In this document: piece by piece, positions 17,923-27,230 of the stretch
Numbering within the stretch: position 1 is the first letter of the stretch
How the letters are laid out: every line of letters starts with the position of its first letter
Assembly: GCF_018141425.1 (NCBI RefSeq)
Contig: NZ_CP058561.1
Coordinates: 3,348,001-3,412,000, forward strand
Direction of reading: 5' to 3'
DNA from: Vallitalea guaymasensis
GTDB taxonomy: Bacteria > Bacillota > Clostridia > Lachnospirales > Vallitaleaceae
DNA: 64,000 nt
Translations under genes and position numbers: made by a program
Notes under the pieces: generated by a model
Told to the model about the DNA's origin: nothing
Databases searched by the model: none
Seen by the model: the letters and a program-made list of their open reading frames with translations, nothing else

Positions 17923-18650
17923 TGAAGAGTTTCATACTTATGTTAACTTTTTTAACGAGAATTCCTATTAGTTATAGTTTTTCTTTTAATAGTAAGGATT
18001 TTATTAAAGGGATAAAGTATATGCCGGTGATTGGTCTTATTATAGGAGGGATTTTATATCCAATAAGTTATTATGGGGATAAGATGGCTCCTATTGTAGC
18101 TTCTCTGTTGATAATTGTGGGTTATTTGATTATTACTGGTGGTTTGCATTTGGATGGTTTAGCAGATGTTAGTGATGGGATATTCAGTTGCAGGGATAGG
18201 GATAGAATGTTTGATATTATGAAGGATAGTAGAATAGGTTCTTTTGGTGTTATTGCGTTGATACTATATTTCATGAGTATGTTAGCGTTACTTGGTTATA
18301 GTAATCCAGTTACGATATTGATTTTTCCTGTTGCTGGGAGATGTTTTGCGTTATTTGTGTGTTCAATTAATGAATATGCTAAAGAATCAGGTATGGGGAA
18401 AGATTTTATAGATAATACTAAGTGGTTTCATGTTGTAGCTGGATTTTTATTATTAATTGTATTGATTGTTTTGTTGAAAGAGTATCTGTTGTTGGGAGCT
18501 GTTGTTATAACAAGTGTAATTGTGATGATGGTTAGTGCTAGTATTAGTAAAAAACTTGGTGGTATAACAGGTGATGTCATTGGTATGACTGTTGAGTTTT
18601 CACAGGTTGTATTTTTATTGAGTGCTTATTTGTTGGAAACGTTAGTTTAG
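17922..18650 (+). CDS. cobS: Adenosylcobinamide-GDP ribazoletransferase
   Basis: About 242 residues, polytopic membrane protein of the CobS family, which joins AdoCbi-GDP and alpha-ribazole (phosphate) at the membrane. Marks: LTRIP near the N-terminus, the acidic motif GGLHLDGLADVSDGIFSCRDRDRMFDIMKDSRIGSFGV, and several hydrophobic helices. The start ATG overlaps the cobU stop (TGATG), implying coupled translation. Strongly G/T-rich coding strand. Confidence 0.94.
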   Translation: MKSFILMLTFLTRIPISYSFSFNSKDFIKGIKYMPVIGLIIGGILYPISYYGDKMAPIVASLLIIVGYLIITGGLHLDGLADVSDGIFSCRDRDRMFDIMKDSRIGSFGVIALILYFMSMLALLGYSNPVTILIFPVAGRCFALFVCSINEYAKESGMGKDFIDNTKWFHVVAGFLLLIVLIVLLKEYLLLGAVVITSVIVMMVSASISKKLGGITGDVIGMTVEFSQVVFLLSAYLLETLV

Positions 18651-18681
18651 TTTATTAAAATATCATAATGGGGGATTAAGG

Positions 18682-19269
18682 ATGAAATTTATTTTTGTTA
18701 GACATGGTGAGACTCGTGCTAATGTGGAACAACTTATTTATGGGGTTACTCATTCGGATTTTACTGAGAATGGGTTGAATCAGATAGATAGGATATTGGA
18801 TTATATTAAGTTGAAAGATGTTGATTATTTTTATTCTAGTCCTCTTGAAAGGACTAGGGTTATTTCTGAAAAGATAGGAGAATGTATTGGTAAGAAGGCT
18901 GAATTGGTTGAAGAAGTTGGTGAAATGAATTATGGAATTTTTGAAGGGATGACATCTGATTTGGCTGTGGAGAAATATCCAGAGGAATATAATAGTTTTA
19001 TGAATGATTATAGAAATTATATTATTCCAGAAGGTGAGAATGTATTGGATTTTGATAAACGGGTGATTAGTTTTCTTGATAAGATAAAGGATGACAATGG
19101 GACTAGTGTGATTGTGACTCATGGAGGAGTTATAAGAACAGCAATAATGTATTTGTTGGATTTGGATAGTGAGGATAGGTGGCATTTTAAGATATTGCCT
19201 GGGATGATAATTGAGATTGAGTATAAGAATGGGTATGGGGTTTTGGTTCAAATGAAGGATAATAATTAG
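18682..19269 (+). CDS. cobC: Alpha-ribazole phosphatase-like histidine phosphatase
   Basis: 195 residues of the histidine phosphatase (phosphoglycerate mutase-like) superfamily. RHGET begins at residue 7, with the phosphate-accepting His8; YSSPLERTR and VTHGGVIR complete the active site. In cob operons this enzyme dephosphorylates alpha-ribazole-5'-phosphate or cobalamin phosphate. Assignment as CobC relies on the position right after cobS, since the family is broad. Its 3' end is followed by the second family B element. Confidence 0.85.
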   Translation: MKFIFVRHGETRANVEQLIYGVTHSDFTENGLNQIDRILDYIKLKDVDYFYSSPLERTRVISEKIGECIGKKAELVEEVGEMNYGIFEGMTSDLAVEKYPEEYNSFMNDYRNYIIPEGENVLDFDKRVISFLDKIKDDNGTSVIVTHGGVIRTAIMYLLDLDSEDRWHFKILPGMIIEIEYKNGYGVLVQMKDNN

Positions 19270-19271
19270 TC

Positions 19272-19545
19272 GTCTTGCAAGTATGTCAGAAATGGTGTTT
19301 TGTATAGACTTGTCATTGGTAAAATAGTATATGTATATGTTACGCCAGCGAATTGCTCGTCCTGAGCCCAACGAATAATAATGGACATCGAGTCCATTAT
19401 TATTCCTGACAGTCCAGTAGGGCTGTCAGGTTAAAAGCTGGGTTCGGCGTCCTGCCTCACTACTCCACATATACATCTACTATTTTACTTACTTGATTAC
19501 CCGTTACAAAACACTTTTTCTTCTATGTGAGTAATTTCTGGCTAT
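19272..19545 (-). ncRNA. Candidate structured RNA / palindromic element, family B, copy 2
   Basis: Reverse-oriented partner of the element at 865-1130. The outer stem pairs 19321-19340 with 19467-19486 (19 of 20 bases), enclosing 126 bases, the same spacing as copy 1, with the interior almost unchanged. Further out, ACAAAACAC (near 19301) can pair with GTGTTTTGT (near 19505-19515). The TTTCTGAC...TGCAAGA and AGAAGAAAAAGTGTTT flanks are shared too. It fills the gap between cobC and the AIR-synthase-like gene; on the minus strand it would be transcribed against these genes. Confidence 0.55.
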
Positions 19546-19626
19546 TACAGATATTTGTTTTAATAGAAAAAGATATATATAGATTAAAAAGATATAGACA
19601 AAATATAATTAAAAGGAGTAAGAACA

Positions 19627-20367
19627 ATGATTGAAAAATTTAGAGATATTACGATACTTCGTTTGGGGGATAAGGATATATTGACGGTTGCTTGTGATTC
19701 TTGTGGGGGGATTGGTAATAAGGAGAATGATGTGATTAAGGTTGATCCTTATGTTACGGGGTATTATACGGCGGTTGTTTCTTTATCTGAGACTATAGCG
19801 TTGGGGGCTGAGCCTATAACGGTTGTTAATACTTTTGCGGTTGAAATGAATGATACGGGTAGAAGGATTATGGATGGTATTAATGATGCTTTGGATAAGA
19901 TTGGGTTGGATAAGGAGTCTGTGGTTACAGGGAGTACTGAAGAGAATATTCCCGTTACGGTTACGGGGATAGGGTTAACGGTTATTGGGAAGGTGAATAC
20001 AGATATATGGAATTTTCCTAAGGCTGAAGAGGGTAATTTAGCTGTTGCTGTGGGGATTCCAAAAGTAGGCAACGAAGTAGTAGGTGATAAAGGTGAGATA
20101 ATGACATTGGATATTCTTAAGAAGATCAAGAGCCTTGAGTTTATAAAAGATGTTTTACCAGTTGGGTCAAAAGGTATTGCTTATGAGGCAAGTGAAATGG
20201 CTAGGACTGGTAATTTGGAGTTCAAGGTTTATGAGGATGTATGTGTTGATGTAAATAAATCAGGTGGACCTGCTACTTGTGCTGTTTTGGCTATGGATAT
20301 CGGGTATCTTGATGAATTAAAACAGATGGTTGATATTCCAGTTAATGTTGTAGGAGAATTTATTTAA
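19627..20367 (+). CDS. AIR synthase-related protein, possible alpha-ribazole kinase (CblS-like)
   Basis: 246 residues with PurM/AIR synthase family features: GDKDILTVACDSCGGIG near the N-terminus, then DPYVTGYYTAVVSLSETIALGAEPI and a central TGSTEENIPVTVTG glycine-rich segment. It is shorter than PurM, HypE or ThiL and seems to hold mostly the first domain. Relatives next to cobalamin genes in Firmicutes include CblS, an alpha-ribazole kinase of a salvage route; the place behind cobS and cobC supports this, but I cannot exclude another ATP-using role. Start ATG with AAAAGGAG. The end overlaps the converging yesN-like gene by eight bases. Confidence 0.6.
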   Translation: MIEKFRDITILRLGDKDILTVACDSCGGIGNKENDVIKVDPYVTGYYTAVVSLSETIALGAEPITVVNTFAVEMNDTGRRIMDGINDALDKIGLDKESVVTGSTEENIPVTVTGIGLTVIGKVNTDIWNFPKAEEGNLAVAVGIPKVGNEVVGDKGEIMTLDILKKIKSLEFIKDVLPVGSKGIAYEASEMARTGNLEFKVYEDVCVDVNKSGGPATCAVLAMDIGYLDELKQMVDIPVNVVGEFI

Positions 20368-21958
20368 ATCTTTTTCTATATTCTCCTGGGGAGATACCAT
20401 AGTATTTTTTGAAAACATAACTAAAGTGTTTTACGCTTATGTAACCAACTTTTTTGGTGATGTAACCTAGTTTCAATTCGTTGTTCTTTAGTAGGTTGGC
20501 TGCGTGTTTTAATCTTACTTCTGTCAAGAATTTTATGTAGGATTGTCCTTCTAATTCATGAAATAAGTTACTTAAGTAAGAATAGGAAATGCTTAATTCA
20601 TCTGCAATGAGAGATAGACTGATTGGTTCCATATAGTGTTTATATATGAATTGTTTTGTCTGCTCTATGAGTAGATTTTCATCACACATTGAATTCTTTT
20701 TATGCAGGTTTTCTATTATTATGTTTGACATGTTGATAATAAAGGCTGATATATTTTTTTTGTCAGTTAGGGTGTCTTTTGAATCTATCAGTATTTTATA
20801 TATTTTATTTATAACATCTTCGTTCAGAGGAATATTAGTTTTTAACTGAGTTATTATGTAGTTTAGTGTTTTTAATAAGTAACAGCTGTTGATCTGCTCA
20901 TATAAGAAGTTGCCAATATCTTTGGATAGTACTTCTTGATTAACTGTATCATTGTTATGGATGGTATAAATCAAATTTGCCATATAGCTATGTAAAGTTT
21001 TTATATAATTTTGATAGGATTGTTCAGAGTACAACTGAATATTACTCTCCTCATCTTTGGTGAATAAGGTTTGTAAGAAAGCTTTTTTTGCATTTTCATA
21101 GGAAACATTTAATTGTAGTAATTCATTTTCTTTAGTTCCTGCTATAGAAAATATGTGTAGATTGGTTTCTTTATAATAAGCAGTATCAATCTTTTCATAC
21201 ATATCTAGGATAACTTTTTTATAATCTTCATCTTCATCAATGGGTATAAGCAATACAGTGTTTTCATTGGAATCTATAAATACTTTTGTAGAGGTATCCA
21301 TAGTTTGTTTTCTCGCTGTATTGAATAGTAATAATTTCAATAGAATCAGGTTAGTTATCTTCACATTGTTTTCAATCAGGTTATCCTCTGTTATTTGAAG
21401 TATGAGTATAATTCCTTCGGCATCAAATAGATTGATATGCAAATCATACATTATAGGATATAATGATTGAATTTCCATATGAGAACCTGTAATGACAGCT
21501 TTCAAAAACTTGGCTATAATGGCTTCTTTATATTTATTGGAAGCTGATATAAGGTCATTATATTTAATTTGTTCACATTGTTCTTTGTGGCATATTTCTG
21601 CTACAGATTCAAGCATATTCTTTAATTCTTCGTTGATTATTGGTTTTAATAAATAGCTGCTCACGTTGTATTTAATAGCAGATTTGGCATAATCAAATTC
21701 CCCATAACCTGATAAAATGGCACAATGTATTTCTGGATATAGGATATTTACTTGTTTACATAACTCTAATCCATCCATTACTGGCATCTTGATATCAGTC
21801 AAAATCAAATCTACAGATTGGTTTTTTAATACTTCAAGTGCATCTGCACCATCCATTACATCATCAACGATTTCCCACTTATCACATAACTTAGGAATAA
21901 TCTGTTTCAGAAAATTTCTTGTCAACTGTTCGTCTTCAACAATTAATAATTTATACAT
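20360..21958 (-). CDS. YesN-type response regulator, AraC DNA-binding domain
   Basis: 532 residues. N-terminal receiver domain (about 1-120) with phosphoacceptor Asp55 in LILTDIKMPVMDG; a long middle region without named domain; a C-terminal AraC-type double helix-turn-helix (about 425-530, IADELSISYSYLSNLFHELEGQSYIKFLTEVRL...GISPGEYRKRF). This is the partner of the histidine kinase encoded just upstream, and the pair is divergent from the binding lipoprotein at 24022. YesM/YesN systems typically switch on neighbouring sugar uptake and polysaccharide genes, fitting the glucan locus. Its 3' end overlaps the converging gene at 19627. Confidence 0.9.
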   Translation of the reverse strand: MYKLLIVEDEQLTRNFLKQIIPKLCDKWEIVDDVMDGADALEVLKNQSVDLILTDIKMPVMDGLELCKQVNILYPEIHCAILSGYGEFDYAKSAIKYNVSSYLLKPIINEELKNMLESVAEICHKEQCEQIKYNDLISASNKYKEAIIAKFLKAVITGSHMEIQSLYPIMYDLHINLFDAEGIILILQITEDNLIENNVKITNLILLKLLLFNTARKQTMDTSTKVFIDSNENTVLLIPIDEDEDYKKVILDMYEKIDTAYYKETNLHIFSIAGTKENELLQLNVSYENAKKAFLQTLFTKDEESNIQLYSEQSYQNYIKTLHSYMANLIYTIHNNDTVNQEVLSKDIGNFLYEQINSCYLLKTLNYIITQLKTNIPLNEDVINKIYKILIDSKDTLTDKKNISAFIINMSNIIIENLHKKNSMCDENLLIEQTKQFIYKHYMEPISLSLIADELSISYSYLSNLFHELEGQSYIKFLTEVRLKHAANLLKNNELKLGYITKKVGYISVKHFSYVFKKYYGISPGEYRKRFK

Positions 21959-21970
21959 GGTTAAACCTCC

Positions 21971-23776
21971 CTATAATGATGTCTTTGGTAAAATTATTTT
22001 AACTGTTGTTCCTATACCTTCCTTACTTTCAACTTCAATACCATATTCAATACCATATTTTATCTTGATACGTCTGTTTACATTAATGAGGGCAATTCCA
22101 TTACCCTTTGCAGATAAGTCAAAGCTTTCTCCAATTTCTTTTTCAGTGTTCAACTTTTCTCTTAATTTTATTAACGCTTGTTCTCCCATTCCAACTCCAT
22201 TATCTTTGATTATGAAGATTACATTACTGTCTGTGATGGTATCTGCTATTTCTATGGTTGTGGTTTCTTTTTTAGCTTCACATCCATGGATAACAGAATT
22301 TTCAACTACAGGCTGTAATAATAGAGCAGGAATAATATAATTATTAAGCTTATCGTCTACGTTGATTTCATAGTTCAAACGGTCGTTGAATCTGTTTTTT
22401 TGTATTGTCAAATAAGCATCCAGCAATTGTAATTCTACAGATATAGTAATTTCTTTATCCATATGAGTCAGACCACGTAGAATAATACTTAGCTTATTTA
22501 TAGTATTAACAGCCTGGGGCAAGTTGTCAGACTGAATTAACATACTTATCATGTTAAGAGTATTATGTATAAAGTGAGGCTGTATCTGATTGAACAGTGT
22601 ATTGATCTGTGCTTCCTTTTGAAGATATTTCGCTTCATAGATTTCACGAACCAATTTGTGATTTTCCTTAAACATATTCTTAAGTTCCCCGACCATGTTA
22701 TTCAATGAGCTTGATAGATAACCTAATTCATCATTGGATTTTATAGGAAATGCTACATCAAGGTCTCCTTCTTGGATCTTATGTATATTGTTTATTATCT
22801 TATTCAGTGGGCTAAGGAACATATACAAATAAAATGATATTAGTAAAAGTGCAAGGATAAAGCTAATTAAAGCTACTATGAAAGCACTGTTTCTTACGTC
22901 TGATATTTTTTCATTGATGGTTGATAATGAAGTAACACCAATTACAGTCCAATCAGCATATTCTATAACATTTTTATTGATCAAGTATCCTTTGTTATTG
23001 CAGTTAATAGTTGTATAAGGTTTTTTGCCATTATAGGTTTTAGTATATACATCATCTATATCATCAGAAGTTAAATGAGGTACATTAGAGAATATTACCT
23101 GCTGATTGGCATCAACAATAATAATACCTCCATCTTTTCCGAAATCCACTTTGTTACAGATATCACTAATACCAGAATAGTTAGCATCTACCTTGATTAC
23201 TCCTAGAATCTTATCTGTGTTTCTGGTACTTCTTAAGATACTCACTATGGAAAAAATAATATTCCCAGGGTCTTTGATAATCTGTTCAAGGTGAGCAGAA
23301 ACAAATATAGGTTGCTTTTTCTCCATTGCTTTTTTGTACCAATGATACTTAGTAAAATCTTGATTTGATTTTATCGTAGAAGTAATACGTTCACCTTTAT
23401 ATATTTCATCAGTCAATATAAATACCCGTAATATGTCTTTCCTTGGAATAATCAAAATCTGTTCAAGAAAATCTTCTATGGTTCTTGTTCTATATAGAGA
23501 TTTCAAGTCAGAGTCATCAATTGTTTTGTCTAATGCATCCATTACATCTTGGTCATAGTAAGGTGATAAGGATAATCTATACAGGTCGTCCAAATATGTT
23601 CTAATATTCAGTGACGTGAGTTCAACTATCTGTTGAACCTTTTGTGAAGATTGTTCCATAATACTATCACTATATTTATTATAAGAGTATATTGATATAA
23701 ATAAAATAGACGTTAATGTAAGTAGCGCTGTGCATATAAAAAGTTTTAATGAAAAATTCCAACTAATCCTTCGCAT
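21971..23776 (-). CDS. YesM-type sensor histidine kinase
   Basis: 601 residues. One N-terminal membrane helix (about 8-32), an extracellular sensor (about 33-280, Cache-like), a second membrane helix (about 285-310), a HAMP domain, a His_kinase domain with the phosphorylated His401 in IQPHFIHNTL and a C-terminal HATPase with ENSVIHGCE and DNGVGM. Lies 12 bases before the yesN-like gene in the same operon. Senses an extracellular signal, probably an alpha-glucan oligosaccharide judged from the adjacent genes. Confidence 0.9.
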   Translation of the reverse strand: MRRISWNFSLKLFICTALLTLTSILFISIYSYNKYSDSIMEQSSQKVQQIVELTSLNIRTYLDDLYRLSLSPYYDQDVMDALDKTIDDSDLKSLYRTRTIEDFLEQILIIPRKDILRVFILTDEIYKGERITSTIKSNQDFTKYHWYKKAMEKKQPIFVSAHLEQIIKDPGNIIFSIVSILRSTRNTDKILGVIKVDANYSGISDICNKVDFGKDGGIIIVDANQQVIFSNVPHLTSDDIDDVYTKTYNGKKPYTTINCNNKGYLINKNVIEYADWTVIGVTSLSTINEKISDVRNSAFIVALISFILALLLISFYLYMFLSPLNKIINNIHKIQEGDLDVAFPIKSNDELGYLSSSLNNMVGELKNMFKENHKLVREIYEAKYLQKEAQINTLFNQIQPHFIHNTLNMISMLIQSDNLPQAVNTINKLSIILRGLTHMDKEITISVELQLLDAYLTIQKNRFNDRLNYEINVDDKLNNYIIPALLLQPVVENSVIHGCEAKKETTTIEIADTITDSNVIFIIKDNGVGMGEQALIKLREKLNTEKEIGESFDLSAKGNGIALINVNRRIKIKYGIEYGIEVESKEGIGTTVKIILPKTSL

Positions 23777-24021
23777 TTTATCATACTCCTATAAACTTTT
23801 TTGTTTCTTACTAGATAGTTTGCTTGTTCAGTACATAAAAATTACTAATTAATTATACCATATTTTTTATATTTTATTGATTATATATAAAAAAAACATA
23901 CCATTATCGAAAATATAGGGTATTTATTTTTTTGTGATGTGGTTATACAATGAAATTACAGCAATACCAATGGGAATTAACAAATTTCCAAATTAATAAG
24001 AAAACGGGGGATTACAAAACT

Positions 24022-25374
24022 ATGAAAAAATTTATATCTTTGTTACTAGTTATCACAACTATTTCATTATTTACTGGGTGTGCTACAAAAGAAAAAGATA
24101 AAACTGTGGATAATACACCTGTACAAGAAGATAATGTAGACCAAGACAACAAAGAACAAGAAACAGATGCAGACAACGAAGTTGTACATATTAAATTTTT
24201 TACAGGAAAAGTTGAAACAGTTGATTTGATGAATGAGATCATTGACGATTTCAATAAAGAACATCCTGGAATTGTAGTTGAACAAGAGTTCCAAAAAGAT
24301 GCAAGCAATGTTATCAAAGTCAAATTTGCATCAAGTGACATTCCTGATATTACTACTGTAGTTGCACAAGAATACATCGATCAAGGTAAATATTTGGATG
24401 TATCCAATGAAGCGTGGTGGGAACGTATCCAACCTGCAATAAAAGATATGTGTACAGATGTTAAGAGTGGTAAACAGTATAGAGTAGCAAGTAATATGAC
24501 TATGGCTGGTTTATTCTATAATAAGGCAATATTTGATGAACTAGGAATAGATGAAGCAAAGACTTGGAAAGAGTTTGAAGAGGATTTAGCTAAGATCAAA
24601 GAAAGCAAACCAGATGTTGTACCTCTTTTCATGGCTGGAAAAGATTCTTGGACATTAGGACATCTAATAGAGTTTATGGCACATGGAGTTATAAAACAGA
24701 CTTATGGTGTTACTGATTCCAAAAAAGCATTTTTAGCTAATGATGATGCCAAACTTCAGCTTGGTGCTGAAGGTGGACCTATGGATAGTTTTGCTTCTGT
24801 AATTATAAGTGGAAGAGATAAGAAGTTATTCAACGATGATTTCTTGACAGCTACTTATGATAATCAAGTTGAAATGTTTGCTAATGGTGAAGCTGCTGTC
24901 ATCAGTCAAGGAATGTGGGCTCTTAGTGGTATATTAGACAAAAACCCAGATATGGCAGAAAACATTGGATTCATGCCTTATCCAGCTATAACAGACTCTA
25001 CTGAACCAGTAATATTAAGTGCTGAAGATTCAGCTTATGCTATTACTTCAGCTTCAAAACATCCAGAAGAAGCAAAAGAATTTTTAAATTATCTATTCAA
25101 AGCAGAGAATTTAAAGAAATATAGTGAATCAATAAAATCACCATGTGCATTCAAAGATGTTGATGCAGATTGGGGTCCAATAAAAGAGCAGGTAAACAAT
25201 GCACTTAGTAATGGAGTTAACATTGGATTTACTAATGAGTCTCCTTCAGGATTCTCAGGTGATGACGCAGGAAGAATGGTTCAAGAATTATATGCAGGAC
25301 AATATTCTGCTTCCATAGATTTCGCAAAAGCTTACAAAGAAGTTTGGGATAAAGCATGGAATGCATCTAACTAG
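24022..25374 (+). CDS. Sugar-binding lipoprotein of the glucan locus
   Basis: About 450 residues from ATG 24022, chosen because the signal peptide MKKFISLLLVITTISLFTGC (lipid Cys20) starts here; the frame is open back to 23950 but that adds no sensible sequence. A Lys/Asp/Glu/Gln-rich linker precedes a family 1 solute-binding fold. It would capture oligosaccharides for the two permeases at 25484 and 26379. Divergent from the YesMN pair, probably its target. A terminator right after the gene favours high amounts of this protein over the permeases. Confidence 0.9.
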   Translation: MKKFISLLLVITTISLFTGCATKEKDKTVDNTPVQEDNVDQDNKEQETDADNEVVHIKFFTGKVETVDLMNEIIDDFNKEHPGIVVEQEFQKDASNVIKVKFASSDIPDITTVVAQEYIDQGKYLDVSNEAWWERIQPAIKDMCTDVKSGKQYRVASNMTMAGLFYNKAIFDELGIDEAKTWKEFEEDLAKIKESKPDVVPLFMAGKDSWTLGHLIEFMAHGVIKQTYGVTDSKKAFLANDDAKLQLGAEGGPMDSFASVIISGRDKKLFNDDFLTATYDNQVEMFANGEAAVISQGMWALSGILDKNPDMAENIGFMPYPAITDSTEPVILSAEDSAYAITSASKHPEEAKEFLNYLFKAENLKKYSESIKSPCAFKDVDADWGPIKEQVNNALSNGVNIGFTNESPSGFSGDDAGRMVQELYAGQYSASIDFAKAYKEVWDKAWNASN

Positions 25375-25380
25375 TTATTT

Positions 25381-25432
25381 AGGGGCTGCACTAGGTTATA
25401 TAGATATACAATAGGCAGCCCCTATATTTTTA
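25381..25432 (+). terminator. Terminator between lipoprotein and permease genes
   Basis: AGGGGCTGC (25381-25389) pairs with GCAGCCCCT (25415-25423), followed by ATATTTTTATAG. Inside an apparent operon, so it probably works as a partial terminator. Confidence 0.85.
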
Positions 25433-25483
25433 TAGTTTAATTGGGTACATATAGTAAGATAATTAAAGTGGAGTGATGACGGA

Positions 25484-26365
25484 GTGATTTTTCGAAATAA
25501 GATAGTTTCCAAATTACATAATTTTATGATTTTACCAGCTTTTATTTTATTCTTTATATTTTTTATATATCCGTTGATAAAAGGTATTGGCTTGAGTTTA
25601 ACAGATTATGATGGTATGACAAAAGCCAATTTTATAGGATTAAAGAATTTTATTGATTTTTTTCATGATAGTCGAGCAAAGAATGACGTAATAAACACAG
25701 TTCTATTTGCTTTGGGAAGTGCTCCACTATTGAATATATTCGGTTTCCTATATGCTTTACTTTTAGATAGTAAGTTCAAAGGTAAAGGTATAGTAAGAAC
25801 TATTATTTATTTACCAGCAGTTGTAAGTCCATTGATTATGGGTTACATATGGTACTTTATTTTACAGCCACAAAGAGGATTCTTATTCGCAACTCTTGAA
25901 AGAATTGGTCTTAATGTTGCCAATGCCAATTGGATGGGGAATAGATATATGGCTTTGTGGGTAATTATTGTGGTTAATGTATGGCAGTTTGTAGGAATGA
26001 CTATGGTCGTCTATCTGGCAGGATTACAAGCTATACCTGAAGAGATGCACGAAGCAGGTAAGATTGATGGGGCTACTTATGGTCAAAGGATAAGATATAT
26101 AGTCCTTCCTATGATGATTCAGCCTATTAAGATTAATGTTATAACCAACATTATAGGATCATTATCAGTTTTTGAGATAATAATGGCATTAACTGATGGA
26201 GGTCCAGGATATAGTACAGAGTCATTAAGTATCTATATCATGAGAAAATGCTATGGTAGTTTCACTGGATACTCCACAGCAGTTGCAGTTATCCTATTTT
26301 TATTAATTCTATTTCCTGTTTTATTATCACTGAAATTGATGAAATCAAAAGAATATGATGCGTAA
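25484..26365 (+). CDS. Sugar ABC transporter permease (MalF/UgpA type), glucan locus
   Basis: 293 residues with six membrane segments and the EAA loop (HEAGKIDGATYGQRIRYIVLPMMIQP). First permease of the importer served by the lipoprotein at 24022. GTG start with GGAGTGATGACGGA upstream. The second permease overlaps its 3' end region. No ATPase is encoded here, so it likely shares one with other CUT1 importers. Confidence 0.87.
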   Translation: MIFRNKIVSKLHNFMILPAFILFFIFFIYPLIKGIGLSLTDYDGMTKANFIGLKNFIDFFHDSRAKNDVINTVLFALGSAPLLNIFGFLYALLLDSKFKGKGIVRTIIYLPAVVSPLIMGYIWYFILQPQRGFLFATLERIGLNVANANWMGNRYMALWVIIVVNVWQFVGMTMVVYLAGLQAIPEEMHEAGKIDGATYGQRIRYIVLPMMIQPIKINVITNIIGSLSVFEIIMALTDGGPGYSTESLSIYIMRKCYGSFTGYSTAVAVILFLLILFPVLLSLKLMKSKEYDA

Positions 26366-26378
26366 GGAGGCGACATGG

Positions 26379-27191
26379 TTGAAAAAATTTCTAAGAATTC
26401 TAGTTATAATATTAATTACATTACTTGCATTATTCCCGTTTTATATACTTAGTTTATTAGCTTTTACACCATCATCTATGAACTTTTCAAAAGAATTGAT
26501 TCTCCTTCCACAATCATATTTCGAGAATTTTGGTGTCGCTTGGGAAAAGGCTAAAATGGGACGTTCAATTATTAATTCATTGATTATTACTCTAGGGTCA
26601 GTAGCAGTTATTGTTTCATTTGCTAGTATGGCTGGATATGCTATCGCTAGAGTAAATAATAAATTCAACAGAATAATATATTATTTAATATTAGGGTGTA
26701 TGATGATTCCAGGTATTATTAATACGGTACCTTTATATACTTTGATGATTAAAATAGGTGGAATTAACACACACTGGGCAATGATTTTAGTCTGCGCCGC
26801 TAATGCTTTACCTTTTTCAGTTTTCTTATTTACTGGGTTTATAAGGGGATTACCAATAAATATTGAAGAAGCAGCCATCATTGATGGTTGTACAAAAATA
26901 GGATCGTTCTGGAGGATTGTCTTTCCTATATTAAAACCTGTTACATCAGCAGTAATAATCATTAATGGGTTGAATATATGGAATAACTATGCTCAAGCTA
27001 TATTTTTCCTACAAAAACAATCTATGCGTACCATTCCACTTGCTATTTCCATGTTCTATCAACAATATGGAGCAAAGTGGCATCTAATGGCAGCCGCAGC
27101 AATGATTGGTCTAGCACCAGCAGTTGTAATATTTATTATTTTCCAGAAGTACTTTATTAAAGGTATTACAGCAGGTTCTGTGAAAGGATAA
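26379..27191 (+). CDS. Sugar ABC transporter permease (MalG/UgpE type), glucan locus
   Basis: About 270 residues from TTG 26379, eight bases behind AAGGAGG (26364-26370); this ribosome binding site overlaps the last codons of the preceding permease. An ATG at 26355 is in frame but lies before the SD and would overlap more. MKKFLRILVIILITLLALFPF starts the first of six membrane segments; EAA loop EEAAIIDGCTKIGSFWRIVFPILKP. Second permease of the glucan importer. Confidence 0.87.
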   Translation: MKKFLRILVIILITLLALFPFYILSLLAFTPSSMNFSKELILLPQSYFENFGVAWEKAKMGRSIINSLIITLGSVAVIVSFASMAGYAIARVNNKFNRIIYYLILGCMMIPGIINTVPLYTLMIKIGGINTHWAMILVCAANALPFSVFLFTGFIRGLPINIEEAAIIDGCTKIGSFWRIVFPILKPVTSAVIIINGLNIWNNYAQAIFFLQKQSMRTIPLAISMFYQQYGAKWHLMAAAAMIGLAPAVVIFIIFQKYFIKGITAGSVKG

Positions 27192-27230
27192 ATAAATATT
27201 GCAGGATTACATAAAATGAAAGGTGATATT

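Noticed and set aside
18676-19371. Long minus-strand open frame opposite cobC
   Set aside because: Composition (Ile/Asn/Pro/His-rich) is that of an antisense shadow; the + strand has a full RHGET phosphatase.
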